This document shows, piece by piece, positions 14,887 to 27,436 of a stretch of DNA of 64,000 nucleotides. This stretch comes from Drosophila pseudoobscura (taxonomy: Eukaryota; Arthropoda; Insecta; Diptera; Drosophilidae). How positions within the stretch are numbered: position 1 is the first letter of the stretch; each line of letters starts with the position of its first letter. Position numbers and translations under genes: made by a program. The DNA lies in NCBI RefSeq assembly GCF_009870125.1, contig NC_046681.1, forward strand, positions 22,519,001-22,583,000, read 5' to 3'. The notes beneath the pieces are model-generated. The model was not told the origin of the DNA. It did no database searches and saw nothing but the letters and a program-made list of their open reading frames with translations.

Positions 14887-14924
14887 TTGCACGTTGCACG
14901 TTGCACGTTGCACGCTGCACGCTG
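14887..14924. repeat. (TTGCACG)n minisatellite
   Basis: Five to six units of a heptamer TTGCACG with CTGCACG variants at the 3' side. Confidence 0.85.
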
Positions 14925-15083
14925 CTGTATGCACCTTGTGCCAGGCAGTGTCCCCGGGCTGTTATTTCAGTTGCACTTCTCCCACTCTATCTCCCATTTT
15001 TCTGTCTTTGATTGCTAACTCCTGGCGCTCCTCCGCTCCGGTTTCCCTTTAAGTAAGCGCCTCAATTATAGACTCAGACGGAA

Positions 15084-15147
15084 GGACTGAAAGACTGACA
15101 GACGACTGGCAGACTGACAGACTGACGGACTGACGGACGGACAGACG
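15084..15147. repeat. GACTGACA/GACGGACA-type degenerate repeat
   Basis: A degenerate tetramer array mixing ACTG, ACAG and ACGG units, found several times elsewhere in the window (for example 41603-41637). No coding potential. Confidence 0.7.
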
Positions 15148-18100
15148 TCGAGTAATGCGAGCCACGCAACTGATGAAAGAGGCAACCATTTTTGTGCTAT
15201 TTCAGGCGTGGCAAGAGGAAAAAGCTCGGGGAAAATGAAGTAAGAAGAGAGACCGAGACCGGGACCGGGACCGAGGCTGAGCCTGAGCAGGGCTTATAAG
15301 TAGGGGTTTAAGTACCCCGAAGCGAACTCCTCGCTGTGTGTGCTCTGCAATTGAGCTCTGGGTAAATAGTTTGCTTGGTTTCAGTTGGCATTTGATTGGT
15401 AATCATGGCCACAGGCCCCCGCCGGGCATCACAATTGCAAGACACGGAATGCGAAAGGGTCCCTTTTTGTGGTCTCTAGAGCTCCTTTGAGATGTACTTT
15501 ATTTAGGCAAGTTACGAGTATTTAAAATTGGTTTCATCTTTCAAATTTCGTTCCATTTAATGAAACTTTATGGCTGGCCTTGCCTGATTTTCGGGTCCAT
15601 TGACACCGAAATGAAAGCAAACCCCCCTTTGGCCATTTTCATACATCAATTCTTGTTGTTTTTCCATTTTCAATTTACAAAATAACATTTTCAGTGTCAG
15701 CACAAAGTTGTTTGGCATTTTGCAAAAATTATTAGCCAAAATAATGAGACTCCACGCCCCAAAATTTGCTTGCTCCTCGCATGTCTTCACTTCATTTCCT
15801 TCAGCCCCTGCCCTGTATCGGGGTTTTCCTCTGGCTGCCGTTCTGGCTTTCTGCCTCCCACTTGGGCCGAAACCAGCAATGACCTAATAAATCCGTTTTA
15901 TGTCTTGGCCCTGGCGCCGCCTTCTTGGCCGGAAATGCCAGCGGCGTCTGTTCGTGGTTATCCCTCGAATACCACCCATATATATTCCCTCCTGCTGCTC
16001 CTCCTCCCCCTCCTTCCACTGCCACTTTGACTTCGGCATCGACTGCGACTTCGACTCCCTGCCATTTCAATTCATATTCAAATTCAAATTGTAGGCGTGG
16101 TCCCGCCATTTATTGTCTGGGCCATTAGCTGCACTAATGATCCATTCAGCAGGGGCGAAGCAAAAGAAGCGCTCTAAAGGGGGAAAAAACTGCGGAGGAG
16201 GAAGCCCCAAAGGCGACCATATTCAAATACGAGTCCCAGACACAGCCATGCCCAAGCAAACCAATACCAATACCAATACCAATACAGATGGATAGACAGT
16301 CAGCTAGACAGACGGACAGACACAGCGGCATTGTCAATATGCTTAATGGATTTTCAAATATTTAAACAACCTCTCGAGAACCCAAGAAGATGGCGGTTGC
16401 CCACCGCCACTGCCACTTCCACAGGCACGCCTCCTCCTGCTGCTGCTCCTTCTAGGGATACTAGGGATAGCTCTAGCTCTATTTGCCCTGAATGCATTCG
16501 CATTTACGCATTCGCCAAACACATATAAATCAAATGTTATTAGTGGCTGAGAGTGGGTCAGTAATGGAATTACAAATTGGATTGGGAATGTGTTTTCTTT
16601 TGTTTGCCCTGGCCTAGCCGATAATTGATAATTGATAACTGGGTCAGCAGAACCGAGAAGCTGGTGCCTCCATCGGAATTATGCAGACTGAAAAAAAAGG
16701 GCAAAGGGAGTGGGGAGATCCTTGCTCCTAACCGATATCAAACTGCACTCTTCCTTGAGGGAGGACTCCTAGGAATATGCATTTTATTTTGATTTCAATT
16801 TAAACTTTTAATGAGTTTTTCCATTGTGCCCCCTAATGCCACACACACACTCGAGTGCGAGTAGATGTACATGTATTTGTGCAAAGGGCTGCCAACTTGC
16901 TGCGGATTTCGCTCCGAGTTTATTTATTTACAATTCACGCTGGAGCAGAGTTTCGGTTTGTCTTTTATCATTTTTCTGTGCGATTTTTTGGGCGGTTGGG
17001 TCTGAGCTCTGGCGCAGATTTGGACAAAATTTTAAATTAATTTGCAAATAAATTCAATTTAAATGCGGCTTTGCTGCCTGATGTTTTTGCTGTTTTTGTG
17101 TTTGGCTTAAACTAATTGCCACTGCAGCTGCAAATCTCTGGAAATTCGTTCGTTTCCCCAATTCACAAATTGCATATTAAATATTTTTGGCAACAAATTT
17201 TTAGCTGAACGTAAAACAATTTCAATTTAATAGCCGGTTGCCAAAAACGTACAAAAATTGTAGATATACAAATTCCACAAAGCCCGGCGGCTAATCTGCG
17301 TGGAATTATTTAAAGGAATAAAGGCAGAGAGAGAGAGTGAGAGAGAGAGAGAAAGATCCTCCTGCGAACCCGCAATTTGTGCTTCTGCCAGTCAGTCAAT
17401 CTCTGGGCATTGTTCGAGGGGCAGGCCAGGACAGGCCCATCAATATACATGTATATCCGAATGAAAAGCGAGCGAATAACTCTATGCCTGAGGCCTTGCC
17501 TGACATTAATGAGCAAATGTGAAAAGTTTTCATTGCAATTTTTCTGCTGTCACCCAAAAAGAAAATATCCCTGATTGTCATTGTTCAATTTCCCACAGCC
17601 CACAGCCTACGGCGCTCCTTTTGTCCGATTGTCCCCTTTACAGGACCCCGCTACTCGATGTCCAGATCTGGCATGAAAAGGAAAATGTTTGCCCACAAAA
17701 ATCATACCAATTTGTGTTTGAAAAATTGCGGGCAGAGGCCTTCCGCCCACCTTCCGCCCAAAGTTCAAGCGTCAGCGGAAAAATAAAAAAAATGAAACCC
17801 TGAAAGAACACAATTAAAATGGCAATTAAATGCGTTTCAGAAAAATTAAAAATCCAGCATGTAAACATATTCAATTGAATTGATTATAATTGTTTATATT
17901 TTACGAATTCAGCAGAGGGGATTATTTGTTCCCGATGCACTGAGAAAAATAGGAGTACACTTGGAGGCCGTTTATTGTTTGGCATCCATCCATGGGTTCC
18001 CCTTTTTCTGCGAGTGTCCTGCATAAATATCAATATACTCGTAATTATGTGGACAAATTATTTGGATCTGCAGCTATTTGTATCGCATGCCGAGTAATTA

Positions 18101-19635
18101 ATCACCCAATGAATTTCGGGTAATTTTAATTTACTGAAATCCCTCCAGTGACATCTGCTAAACAGTTCAATGAGCACCGTGCACATAAAACTAATTTGCA
18201 TGAGTGTCTCTATGTGTCTATGCACCGTTAATTAAGATTTAATGGCATGCCCCGCCCTGCCCTGCCCTGCCAGTACTTCGATCGGTACCGCCCCCTTATC
18301 CTCCGTTATCCACCTCCCTTATCCCTTATCCCTTTTCTATTTGCCATTTTGGGTACGTAATTAAGCGACAATAAGCATTTAATACACATTTTCTCCACTC
18401 AACACACACACACGCCTACACTTCTGTATACACACACACACACACACGTATGGAGTTGCAATTAGTTGAGCCTTCTCCGTGCATGTTTACGCTAGCCTTT
18501 AATGCCACGCCCATTAAGTACATACTCCGCCCAATTGAACACACACACACACACTCACACACTGTGAAACAGAAACAACAAATTGTTGGCTAATTTCGAG
18601 TTTGGAGAGGAACCGAAATGCCGCCATTGCCACCGCCTCCGTTGACATGACAATACGGTTCTTATATGTACTATATACTCGTACGTACGTATATATACAT
18701 GTACGATATCTACACATTAATGTATCCTGTTATGGGTATGAATGTACGCACTTATTGTCCTTGTTGTGTACTGGTATATGCCTGCAATTAAAAATTATCT
18801 GCGAGAAGGCATCGGACATAAAATACACTGTACATTTTCGTTGACATTAGCCTCCAAAAGAAAGAAGGGACTCTCCGCCGTGAATGCTTTAAAGAAAGCA
18901 AATTCCTCCATGGCTTTTCATTCGAATCATTTCGATAAACGCCACAAAGTAGGCAATGGTTTTCATAGTGATCTGATCTCCGACATTTAAAATCGAATCC
19001 CTCCACAAAAAAGACAGACTTTCCTCGGGCAAATGTTTCCTTTGCGCGAGTGTTTAATCACAATTCCCTAATTTAATGTCTTTCAGTGTAATAAATTTAG
19101 CCCACATAATTTGTGTGGCTGCTCTACGGAGTCCGGACTAAATGGCAGGAGGAGGAGGAGGAGGAGGCGACTTGCATCAGATTAGTAATTATGTAGCAAA
19201 ACCCTCCCCCTTCCACAGACACACACACACACACACTCACTCATGTGAAGTGGAACACATAGATACTCTCAGCGAAACCCCATAAATCCGCGCATAAATA
19301 TAAATTACACAAAAGACACACACACACATATACACACATGCAACGCATACAAGCACAGCAATATCAATTTACTTTTGGGGGGATGTCAAAGGTTAAATAA
19401 AATCTCATGCATAATGAAACTGTTTTTAGATGTCTTTTGGCCTGCCGATGCCCTCCGGCCATTACTTATGTTTTATGACATGCGGCTTAGGGTTTTATAC
19501 GAGTATCTTTCGGCATTTGGGCACTGCCTAAGCCTAAGCACTTCTAAGGTGGAGCCTTGGCACTAATTAGCAACTAAGTTATGAGCCCCAAATTCCTCTC
19601 ATGCGAAATTTCCCCTCTTCTTGTGATCGTTTCAG

Positions 19636-21806
19636 ACAATCATCCGCGAAATGAATCGACTGGGCATGATGGTCGACCTATCGCACGTCTCGAAGGGCAC
19701 TATGCGCGACGCCCTGGAGGTGAGCGAGGCCCCTGTGATATTCTCACACTCCTCCGCCTACGAGCTGTGCAACACGAGCCGCAACGTCCAGGACGACATC
19801 CTGCAGTCGCTCGCCAAGAACGGGGGCCTCGTGATGGTCAATTTCTATTCGAAATTCCTCTCCTGCAGCGACAACTCGACCGTGCACGATGCAGTCGGTA
19901 AGTTATCGGAAGTACTTAACCCTAACTGCATATCTATCCGCCATCTCCAGTTCCCTTTCATGAGTTATCGGTGCGAAATCAATCAGAGCCCCAGTGCTGC
20001 CCTCATGGCGGTCTTCATTGTCTTTGGCGGGTCCTGATTGTCAGTCTATTGTTTCAGCTAGTCCATTATTGCCATCTGTTTCTTATGTCTCTGTGCTCGG
20101 TGCTCTTTCTGATTCTGATTTTTCTGCCATTGCTTTTGACGGGCCATCAAAATGGGTCCCGTAATCACTTCCTGTTCCGTTGTCTTGCTACCTCTATTCT
20201 TGTGCTTTCCATGTATATATTTTTGTATACTCTTATAAGGGGTATTATCGTTTGCCCAAGAACATTGGTTTGGATGGTTTATCTTCCCACTCGGCCTCCC
20301 TAAAAGGCCCACAAAATACTTAATTTTCGGACCGAAGAATTCATCGCCCAAAAACATGCTCGACATGGATCTCTGGATCCGAGTCTCTGGCATTGCCAGG
20401 GTGTCTAATGCTTCGAACTCAGAGAACATATCCTTTCTCTTTTACTTCTTGAATAAGTATTATAATGAACCTGTCTAATGTTCACCCTCCCCCTCACCCT
20501 CTCTCTCGCCCTTTTTCTTTATCTTTTCATGTCATTGGCCCTTTGTTTTGGGCTGGCCCGTGGACACATTTCAAATTCGCGAATATTTTAATAACGCTGA
20601 CTTATGATGATGCCCCTCTGATGCTCTCTCTCAACAATGGACCCCTTAATGAACTTAACAACAAATGGCAACCCCGCCGCCCCGCCGACCCGCCGCCCCG
20701 ACCAACCGATATCCGATATCCTTCTGCGCTGGACTCTCGCACTGGACTCCCGCTTTGGCACACAGCGCATATTAATCACATTAAGCGCGTCGCTGGCATC
20801 GATCACGTTGGCCTCGGCGCCGGCTACGACGGCATTAATTAGTAAGTAAAAGTCATTTATTTCACTTAAATTCACATTTTCACATAGCTCCCTCCTCTCT
20901 CATGTGGACGGACTGTGTGGTCCTGCAGGTGCTTTCACGCTGTTCGGTTCCTTCCTTCTTTACTCTTTTGTTCTCTTGATTTTTTTGTGTGTGTGTGTTT
21001 TTAAGTTATTAATTGATTATATTTAAGTCCTCGGACTTAACATTGGCATATTGCCAGCGGTGGGGCATGGGGCAAGGGGATGGGATGGGAGATGGATGTG
21101 GATAGACCGTTATTATTTTACCGCTCATTATGGGCACTTTTCCTTCTTCGCTTTTCCGCTTTTCTGGCCGCCGAGAGGCCAGCCAACAGAGCAGCCTGTG
21201 CAATCTGTTTGCGAGTTTCAAGATAATTTAATGAGCTCCCTCCGGATAATGAGTGGCAGGCGATACAAGATTACCAGTAAACGGATTGAACCTATGGACC
21301 AGCCATAAACCGCTTAAAACAGAGTCGAGTTGAGAACAAAAGAATCCGGTAATACCAAATTGTAAGCAGGGAATCATCGCTCATTAAAGCCCTCCCTTAA
21401 TGGACAACTTCATTGGCAGCAGAATTGCCTACGGGAATGAATGTATAATGATTGCCATGGCCATCTGTATTGTACGGATATGTATCTATTTTGAGACATA
21501 ACATTCTTAGAACCCCCGAAACAGGATTTCTAGATTGAAAACAAACCAACACTCCTCGATATTTGTACCCAAAAATACAAAAACTTAAAGTCCCCAATGA
21601 TCCAGCATATGACCCAGTTTGTGGTTCAGACTCCCCATGAACATCATCAGCCACATCATTGCTCTTCATTATCATTGTAATTATTCCTCGTGTTGCTGCG
21701 AAAGTGCATTTGCATAGATTTCCATTTCATTGCATCGTGGGACACAATGTAGAAAACAAACAAAATATTCTGGCCAAAAATTTTGATAAACCTACCAACG
21801 TGTCCC

Positions 21807-21852
<46 letters not shown>

Positions 21853-23694
21853 GTGAATTCTGAATTATATATTTCGAGTATATGATGGCCCACAATGTTG
21901 TAAGCAGCCTACAATTTGTTGTACTGCATATTGCAGGGGGGGGAATTCAACCCCAAAACAACAAATGGCAAATGGGCAAACAATTTTTCGTGTAAATCAA
22001 TTTCCAGTGAAATGAACTTCATTTTGTTTTGGTTTTTGGGGCAACGCGACCGCACAAATTGGGTAGAAAAAACAAGAAAACTGAAATTGCGTAAATGAAT
22101 ATTTATGAGTCAATTGCCGAGACACCCAGGGCCCCCTCCCAGAAACGGAACAAACATGAACACGACATAATAAATAATCTAAAATTCTATGAAATTACTA
22201 AATGTCAAATGGTCTTGTTTCCGGTTCGTGTCAAACCACATACGTACACCTCTACACAGACAGACACAGAGAGAGAGAGAGGGAGAGAGAGATCCTGGGG
22301 GTATACCCAAATAAATATACACCTTAAAGCTTCATTGAGCATGTGACACCCTGTCCATGTTTTTACATTCCCCTGTAGTAGTTTTTCCACGAGGTTCGTT
22401 TATTTAATTAAATTGCCATTACTTTTACTGATTATTGTGTATAAATATTGTGAATTGAATTTTAAGTTTTCTGCCCGCAAAAGCCACAAATGAGTGCTAT
22501 TAATTTGGCAACACGCACCAGCAGCAGGCACAACGACAACGCCCGGCCATACAAAAACAATTTGGCCGAGCACTCAAACATTCGAATTGAGTGAAATTTC
22601 CAAAATGGCCAAAAGCCAAATGCCACCCCCCAGAACAATCCAAGAGGAAATAGAACATAAATTGTTTTGTGTTCTGCTGTTGTTATGGTTTTATTTTTGA
22701 AGAATGCTTGAAATATTTTATACAAACCAATACAGGGTGATGCAAAATGTGGGGCACATTTATAGTGTTTTTGGTGTGCTATTCAGCTGGTCTCAAGGAA
22801 CCTTGCAGATACCCGATACATTAAATGTGTATAAAAGTAAAGCCGCTTCCCTACCCGCGTCCTTAAACTTTGCGATGATCGATTCGGACTAGAAATATTT
22901 TAGCTAACATCCATAAAAATCAATCGAAGATGCATCACCCTATTTACCTTTTGTGCTCCTTTGTGCTCCTTTGTGCTCCACACAGAGGAATGCTCCGGCT
23001 CGTGTCATTTAAATCGTGTTTGGCCTAAACGCCTGCATATAAAAGTAAATTATTATTTATTTGTATAAATGCCTGTTCATAAAATATGATTACCGAGCAC
23101 TTGAGCGTCCGGCCTGGCCTGGGCCTTCAGAATGTACATACATATACGAGTATGTATATTTATTATTTATTTTCCTTTGTGGGTTGTGTTGTGTTGGTTC
23201 ATTATTTATTTGTTTCTCTGAATGTGAATGTGACTTGACTTGAATGCTGCTTTATTACCCATAGAGAGTGCTGTCCATTCGATTCTCACTTTGTTGAGCC
23301 TTTGGCTTGTTTATTCAATTTATTTTTGTGTGTCATATATAGTTTATGGTTTAACGAATATTGAAATAAATTGTGCAGAAAGTTTTGAAATATGTGTGTT
23401 TTATGTGCTTGTGGGGTGATAGGAAATCCAGAGCTCGGACTAATCGATCTTTTATCTTGTTTTAGCACACCCAAAGGCCTGGAGGATGTCTCCTCGTATC
23501 CGACCCTCTTTGCGGAGCTTCTGGGTGGCGGCTGGACGATGGATGAGTTGACAAAGTTGGCGGGCGGTAACTTTCTGCGGGTCATGCAGCAGGTGGAGAA
23601 GCTGAGGGACGACAAAAAGACTGCCGGAGTCAAGCCGTACGAGGATCACCCCAACTTCCGCACCGACGATCCGTACAACTGCACCTCCAGCTAA
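19636..23694 (+). CDS. Membrane dipeptidase (peptidase family M19), last three coding exons
   Basis: Three exons splice in frame: 19636-19897, 20766-20841 and 23466-23694 (TAA). The donors are both GTAAGT and the acceptors are TTTCAG, CACAG and TTTAG. Together they encode the C-terminal half of a renal-dipeptidase-like zinc enzyme that cleaves dipeptides. The conserved metal-site blocks are present: VDLSH in exon 1 (counterpart of His214 of human DPEP1), FSHSSAY (His235), and AGYDG at the exon 2 end (catalytic Asp region) followed by PKGLEDVSSYP. The protein ends in a polar tail with no hydrophobic GPI-anchor signal, so this form may be soluble or there may be another last exon. Exon 1 opens at a phase-0 acceptor, so upstream exons must exist, but they were not found between 787 and 19635. 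Probable orthologue of D. melanogaster CG42750; the symbol is not certain. Confidence 0.85.
19898..20765 (+). other. Intron of the dipeptidase gene
   Basis: An 868-bp intron between the VHDAV and HINHIK blocks, from GTAAGT to CACAG. It contains TC-rich tracts and a CCGCC-rich patch (about 20670-20700) but no exon that I can support. Confidence 0.8.
20842..23465 (+). other. Large intron of the dipeptidase gene
   Basis: A 2.6-kb intron from GTAAGT at 20842 to TTTAG at 23465. It holds a long (CT)n array at about 21806-21848, a GA tract near 22267-22292 and three copies of TTTGTGCTCC at 22949-22979. No coding exon seen. Confidence 0.8.
21806..21848. repeat. (CT)n microsatellite
   Basis: A long nearly perfect CT array inside the dipeptidase intron. 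On the minus strand it is a run of GAGA-factor-type sites. Confidence 0.9.
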
Positions 23695-25439
23695 TCGAAC
23701 ACCGGCCCCAAGCAATCAGAGGTTGTACCAGAGATCCACCCGACCCGGCGTCAGGCAACGAATGAATAAAGTTCTGCTTTTGCTGCAGCAACTTTGGATT
23801 TCTATGTATAGAGGATACAAAATTTAGCATACTCACAGTCTAGATACACATAAGATTCGTATAAGCTTTAAATACATAGTTAATAGATATATAAGCCATA
23901 TTTATATGCCTGAATATCAGGCAGAAGAAATATTTTTCCTCTTTCCCCCTCCCTGTGTAAACGAAGCGAATTTCTTTTGATTTTGGTGACAATCTACAGA
24001 CTGCCAAAAAAAAATAAATAAAATATATTATAAGCTACACACAAAACCCTCATATTTATCCCGTAAATTTTGCTTTCTTTTTTATCCAGAAATAATATAA
24101 CTTTGTTTCAAAAAACTCCAAGCTGGACCAACAAATAAACCCATTTCTCATTTAGCCCCCAGATATTTCCAGTATCCGAATAATTTACACGAAAACTACA
24201 TATCAAAGTATGTAATAAATAAACGAATAAAACGAAAACAACAAAAGAAAAAGATTATAAAAATATTTAAAGTAAATGATTTTTTGCATTCAAATTCAAT
24301 GCAAATATTTGCTAGTGGGAAAGCATACACTTAAATGAATAAAATAATATAAAATATTGTATTCAAATATGTAAACAGAACCTTAAATATAGTACTTAAG
24401 TCCCAGGCTTCAGGCGGGACATAAATTAAATATTTAGTTAAATTTTTAAGCAGTTTCTGCAGTCGGACGGGGCTCAAACTGGAGAATGAATAGCGTAATA
24501 AATACTAAATTAGTTTTTAAGTGTGTAAGTGTGGGCGTGGCACTGCCTATCGCACAGAAAAATGTACATAGATTACATATAGAATATAGGATTAATATAT
24601 GTACACAATAGAAGTCACGATTTCTCCATAATTTTCCCCCGAAGAACACATTGCTCTGTCGTCAGTTTGTCAGTCTCTCTGTACCTTCTAAAGAAAAACC
24701 ACATGAAAGAACGAAAATCTAGTGAAATGCTCCTAGCCTAAGTAAACAAATTATACATACACAAACCGAATTATTGCAAGTGGAAAAACCCCCAATAATT
24801 GTGCATTTTTCTAAACCAAAACCGAAGAATAATAACTAATGCAAATCTATATAAATATATACATAAAGATCTATTGTTACGTTTTTGTACGATTTTGTAT
24901 GTGTAAATAGCATTTTTACCTATGCTCTCATTTGTATGATCATTATATAGTTTTCTAGCAAAAAACCATTTAAGCTAAATACGAGTATTGTATCGGATCA
25001 GATTCTGACGCGGAGACAGTTGTTAGTTCATAGGTCGCGGGTCGCGCCTGCAAGGCGTGGCTGCTAAATAAATATCTGTAAAGTTTATACATATATGAAT
25101 ACGCCTAGATATTCAACCGGAGTAACATACACAAACATGCATATACACGCATATATATATTACAGAATCTCAATTCTCCAATCTCAATTCCAAAACGATT
25201 AATCCTCTTTTTCGTTGGATATTTTTGGTTTTGGTATCCGGAATACACACAGACACGCATATGTAAAACCAAATTGTAGTTAAAAACTTGAAAATGGTAA
25301 AATGTTTAGAAAATAAAACTCAAATGGCAACTGAAATTCAGTAATATAAAACAATTAAAGAAAAATGACAACCAGTTTGTTTAATTTCCAATTTTTAAAT
25401 GTTGGCGCGCTCTGGCATGAAAATACATCGCATATTGCG
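23695..25439 (+). other. 3' UTR and downstream flank of the dipeptidase gene
   Basis: A very AT-rich region. A canonical AATAAA lies at 23765-23770, only about 70 bases past the stop, and further AATAAA matches occur around 24010-24350, so alternative poly(A) use is likely. No open reading frame of interest. Confidence 0.6.
23765..23770 (+). terminator. Proximal poly(A) signal AATAAA of the dipeptidase gene
   Basis: The first canonical hexamer after the stop at 23692-23694. More distal copies exist. Confidence 0.6.
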
Positions 25440-25922
25440 TGAGCCGAACATCGGTATTTTTTCGTACGCAATCGATAGCAATCAGCTGCTGAATCGATAC
25501 ATCCACGAAAATTCGGTCACACCGACGTATATTCTACCAAAAATTCATGCCAGGTTGACCATTTACTGTACATCGGTATATATAGTGATATATTTTGATC
25601 GATCACTTTATTATTTTGAAGAAAAATGGTTTGTCAATCGGATAAAATTATGTGGGCTGGGCTGAGAGGTCTGTCTAGCAAATAATATTCGACGGAATAT
25701 CAAAAACGAGGAATATGTAAAAACTGAATTTGCCAGTATATTTACGGTATATTTTTAAAATGAGACGGTATATTTCTGAGGGTCAGACGGTATATTTTAA
25801 CGATTAATCCGCGGTCACACTGTCAGACGGTATGTTATTATTAAATGAAATATTAAGTTAAGAAAAAACAGCCAGTGCATGTGTGCCGCCCCCTTGATAA
25901 TCGAACTCCATTGCCACATCGT
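25440..25922 (+). promoter_or_regulatory. Housekeeping-type core promoter region of JMJD4
   Basis: Dense motifs known from Drosophila TATA-less promoters. DRE-like ATCGATA/AATCGATAC sites lie near 25471 and 25492, and motif-1-like GGTCACAC near 25515 and again at about 25813. At least four motif-6-like (C/A)GGTATATTT-type sites lie between 25735 and 25800. The sequence shows the motifs directly; use as the JMJD4 promoter is inferred from position just upstream of the ATG at 25923. The exact start of transcription cannot be fixed. Confidence 0.6.
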
Positions 25923-27280
25923 ATGGCCACAGAGAGGAGGGCGGGCGCCGAGCTACTGGGCCTGCAATCGCCTCCCCGAGATGACAAAGAGCTGTTCCCG
26001 GCGACGCCAGACAATGTCCATCGCCGTGGAGCGAGTGAAATAAGCTACAATGAGTTCTACTGGAAATACATGCACCAGAATTGGCCCGTCGTCATTACGG
26101 ATGTGTCCACCAACTGGGAATGTCAGCAATGGACCAGCAACAGCTATGGGGACGACAATGCCAATGCAAATGGGATTACGAACAGTGCCTTGGCCGGCGC
26201 TCACATCAATTTTGACTACCTCAGAAGACGTATTGGCGACTGTCCAGTGCCGGTGGCCGACTGCAACGCCACCTACTTCAACAGCCATGCCAAAGTAGAG
26301 CTGAATTTTCACGATTACCTGAACCGCTGGCAGAGCCGCATCGAGAACGAAGCGGAGGAAGTAAATAGCAATGTGGCAGGGAAGACGACGGATAATCTCT
26401 ACCTCAAGGATTGGCATCTGGCTGCCCAAATGCCCGGCTATGATTTCTACAAGGTGCCTAAATACTTTGCCTCCGACTGGCTGAACGAGCAGTTGCTCGA
26501 ACAGCAGCGAGACGATTATCGTTTCGTTTACATGGGACCCAAGGACTCTTGGTAGCTACAAATATTACTTATAGTACATATGTACAAATAATTAACTTTT
26601 CGTTCGCTTTTGTTTTTAGGACCTCCTATCATTCGGATGTCTTTGGTTCGTTCAGCTGGTCCACCAACATTGTTGGTCACAAGAAGTGGTTGATTATGCC
26701 GCCCGGCCAAGAACTCAAGCTAAGCGACCGCCTTGGAAATCTTCCCTTCAGAATTAACGAACAGTTGCTGGAAGAGCATAAGGTGCACTACTTTACCATC
26801 AATCAGACAGCCAATGAGGCCGTCTTTGTTCCCAGCGGCTGGTACCATCAGGTGTGGAATCTAACCGACACCATATCGATCAATCACAACTGGTTCAATG
26901 CCTGCAATATACTGATGGTCTGGCGTAACCTCCTGAACAACCTGAAGGCCGTACGGAAGGAGATCTCCGATTGCCAGCAAATGGATAACTTTGAGGCCCA
27001 CTGCCAGACCATGCTGCGGGCCAGCTTCGGCATCAACTACCTCGATTTTATAGAACTTCTAGAGTTTATATCCGCACGTCGATTGGCCGCACTCGTAGAC
27101 AATTCAACGACCACCAAATTTTTACTTTTTGATACCTATAAAATGAGCGATTACCATGTGCAATACGATCTCGAGTGCTTGCGAAAGCTGCTGACTCTGA
27201 TGCTGGAGGATTCCAGTGTGCAGCAGAGTCCTGCTCAAATGGAACGCTGTCAGCGTTTACTCAGCCAATTGGCGGCATAG
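25923..27280 (+). CDS. JMJD4: JmjC-domain protein JMJD4 (2-oxoglutarate/Fe(II) lysyl hydroxylase)
   Basis: Two exons, 25923-26551 and 26620-27280 (TAG at 27278-27280), separated by a 68-bp intron (GTAGCT to TTTTTAG), encode about 429 residues, close to the usual JMJD4 length. The block YMGPKDSW spliced to TSYHSDVFGSFSW matches JMJD4. It carries the iron ligands His214 and Asp216, and the second His is in VPSGWYHQVW (about residue 286). Human JMJD4 hydroxylates a lysine of the translation release factor eRF1; the same role is inferred here. The frame is open upstream to 25875, but the first in-frame ATG is at 25923 and was chosen as start. The gene converges on the acyltransferase array, with only 156 bases between the two stops. 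Orthologue of CG7200 by recollection. Confidence 0.93.
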
Positions 27281-27405
27281 AAGTCGTGTCTAGTCAGATA
27301 GAATATAAAGCCGCTTGGCTTTGCGTATTTTTTTATACAAAAGTTGTATGCGTATACAAGATAGTTGTAATATTTTACTATTCATGTATGTAATATGTGT
27401 AATAT

Positions 27406-27411
27406 TTTATT
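27406..27411 (-). terminator. Poly(A) signal of the first acyltransferase gene
   Basis: TTTATT on the plus strand, i.e. AATAAA on the minus strand, about 26 bases beyond the stop codon. It lies in the short gap shared with the JMJD4 3' end, so the two transcripts may overlap. Confidence 0.55.
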
Positions 27412-27436
27412 ATAAATCTATAGTAATCAAGTGTAA

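Larger units (their letters stand above)
787..19635. other. Long non-coding stretch between the PTP gene and the dipeptidase exons
   Basis: I find no convincing coding exon in these roughly 18.8 kb. The open frames present are short and mostly come from simple repeats. The first 1-2 kb are probably the 3' UTR of the phosphatase gene; the nearest canonical AATAAA I saw is at 3096-3101. The rest is AT-rich sequence typical of Drosophila introns or intergenic DNA, with many CA, GA, GGAGT and other short tandem arrays. It probably lies at least partly in a large intron of the dipeptidase gene whose exons begin at 19636. I looked for the missing M19 N-terminal blocks (WDGHND, GxEGGHS) by eye and did not see them. 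Confidence 0.6.

Noticed and set aside
25399..25665. 88-codon plus-strand frame upstream of JMJD4
   Set aside because: It overlaps a cluster of promoter motifs and resembles no protein family.
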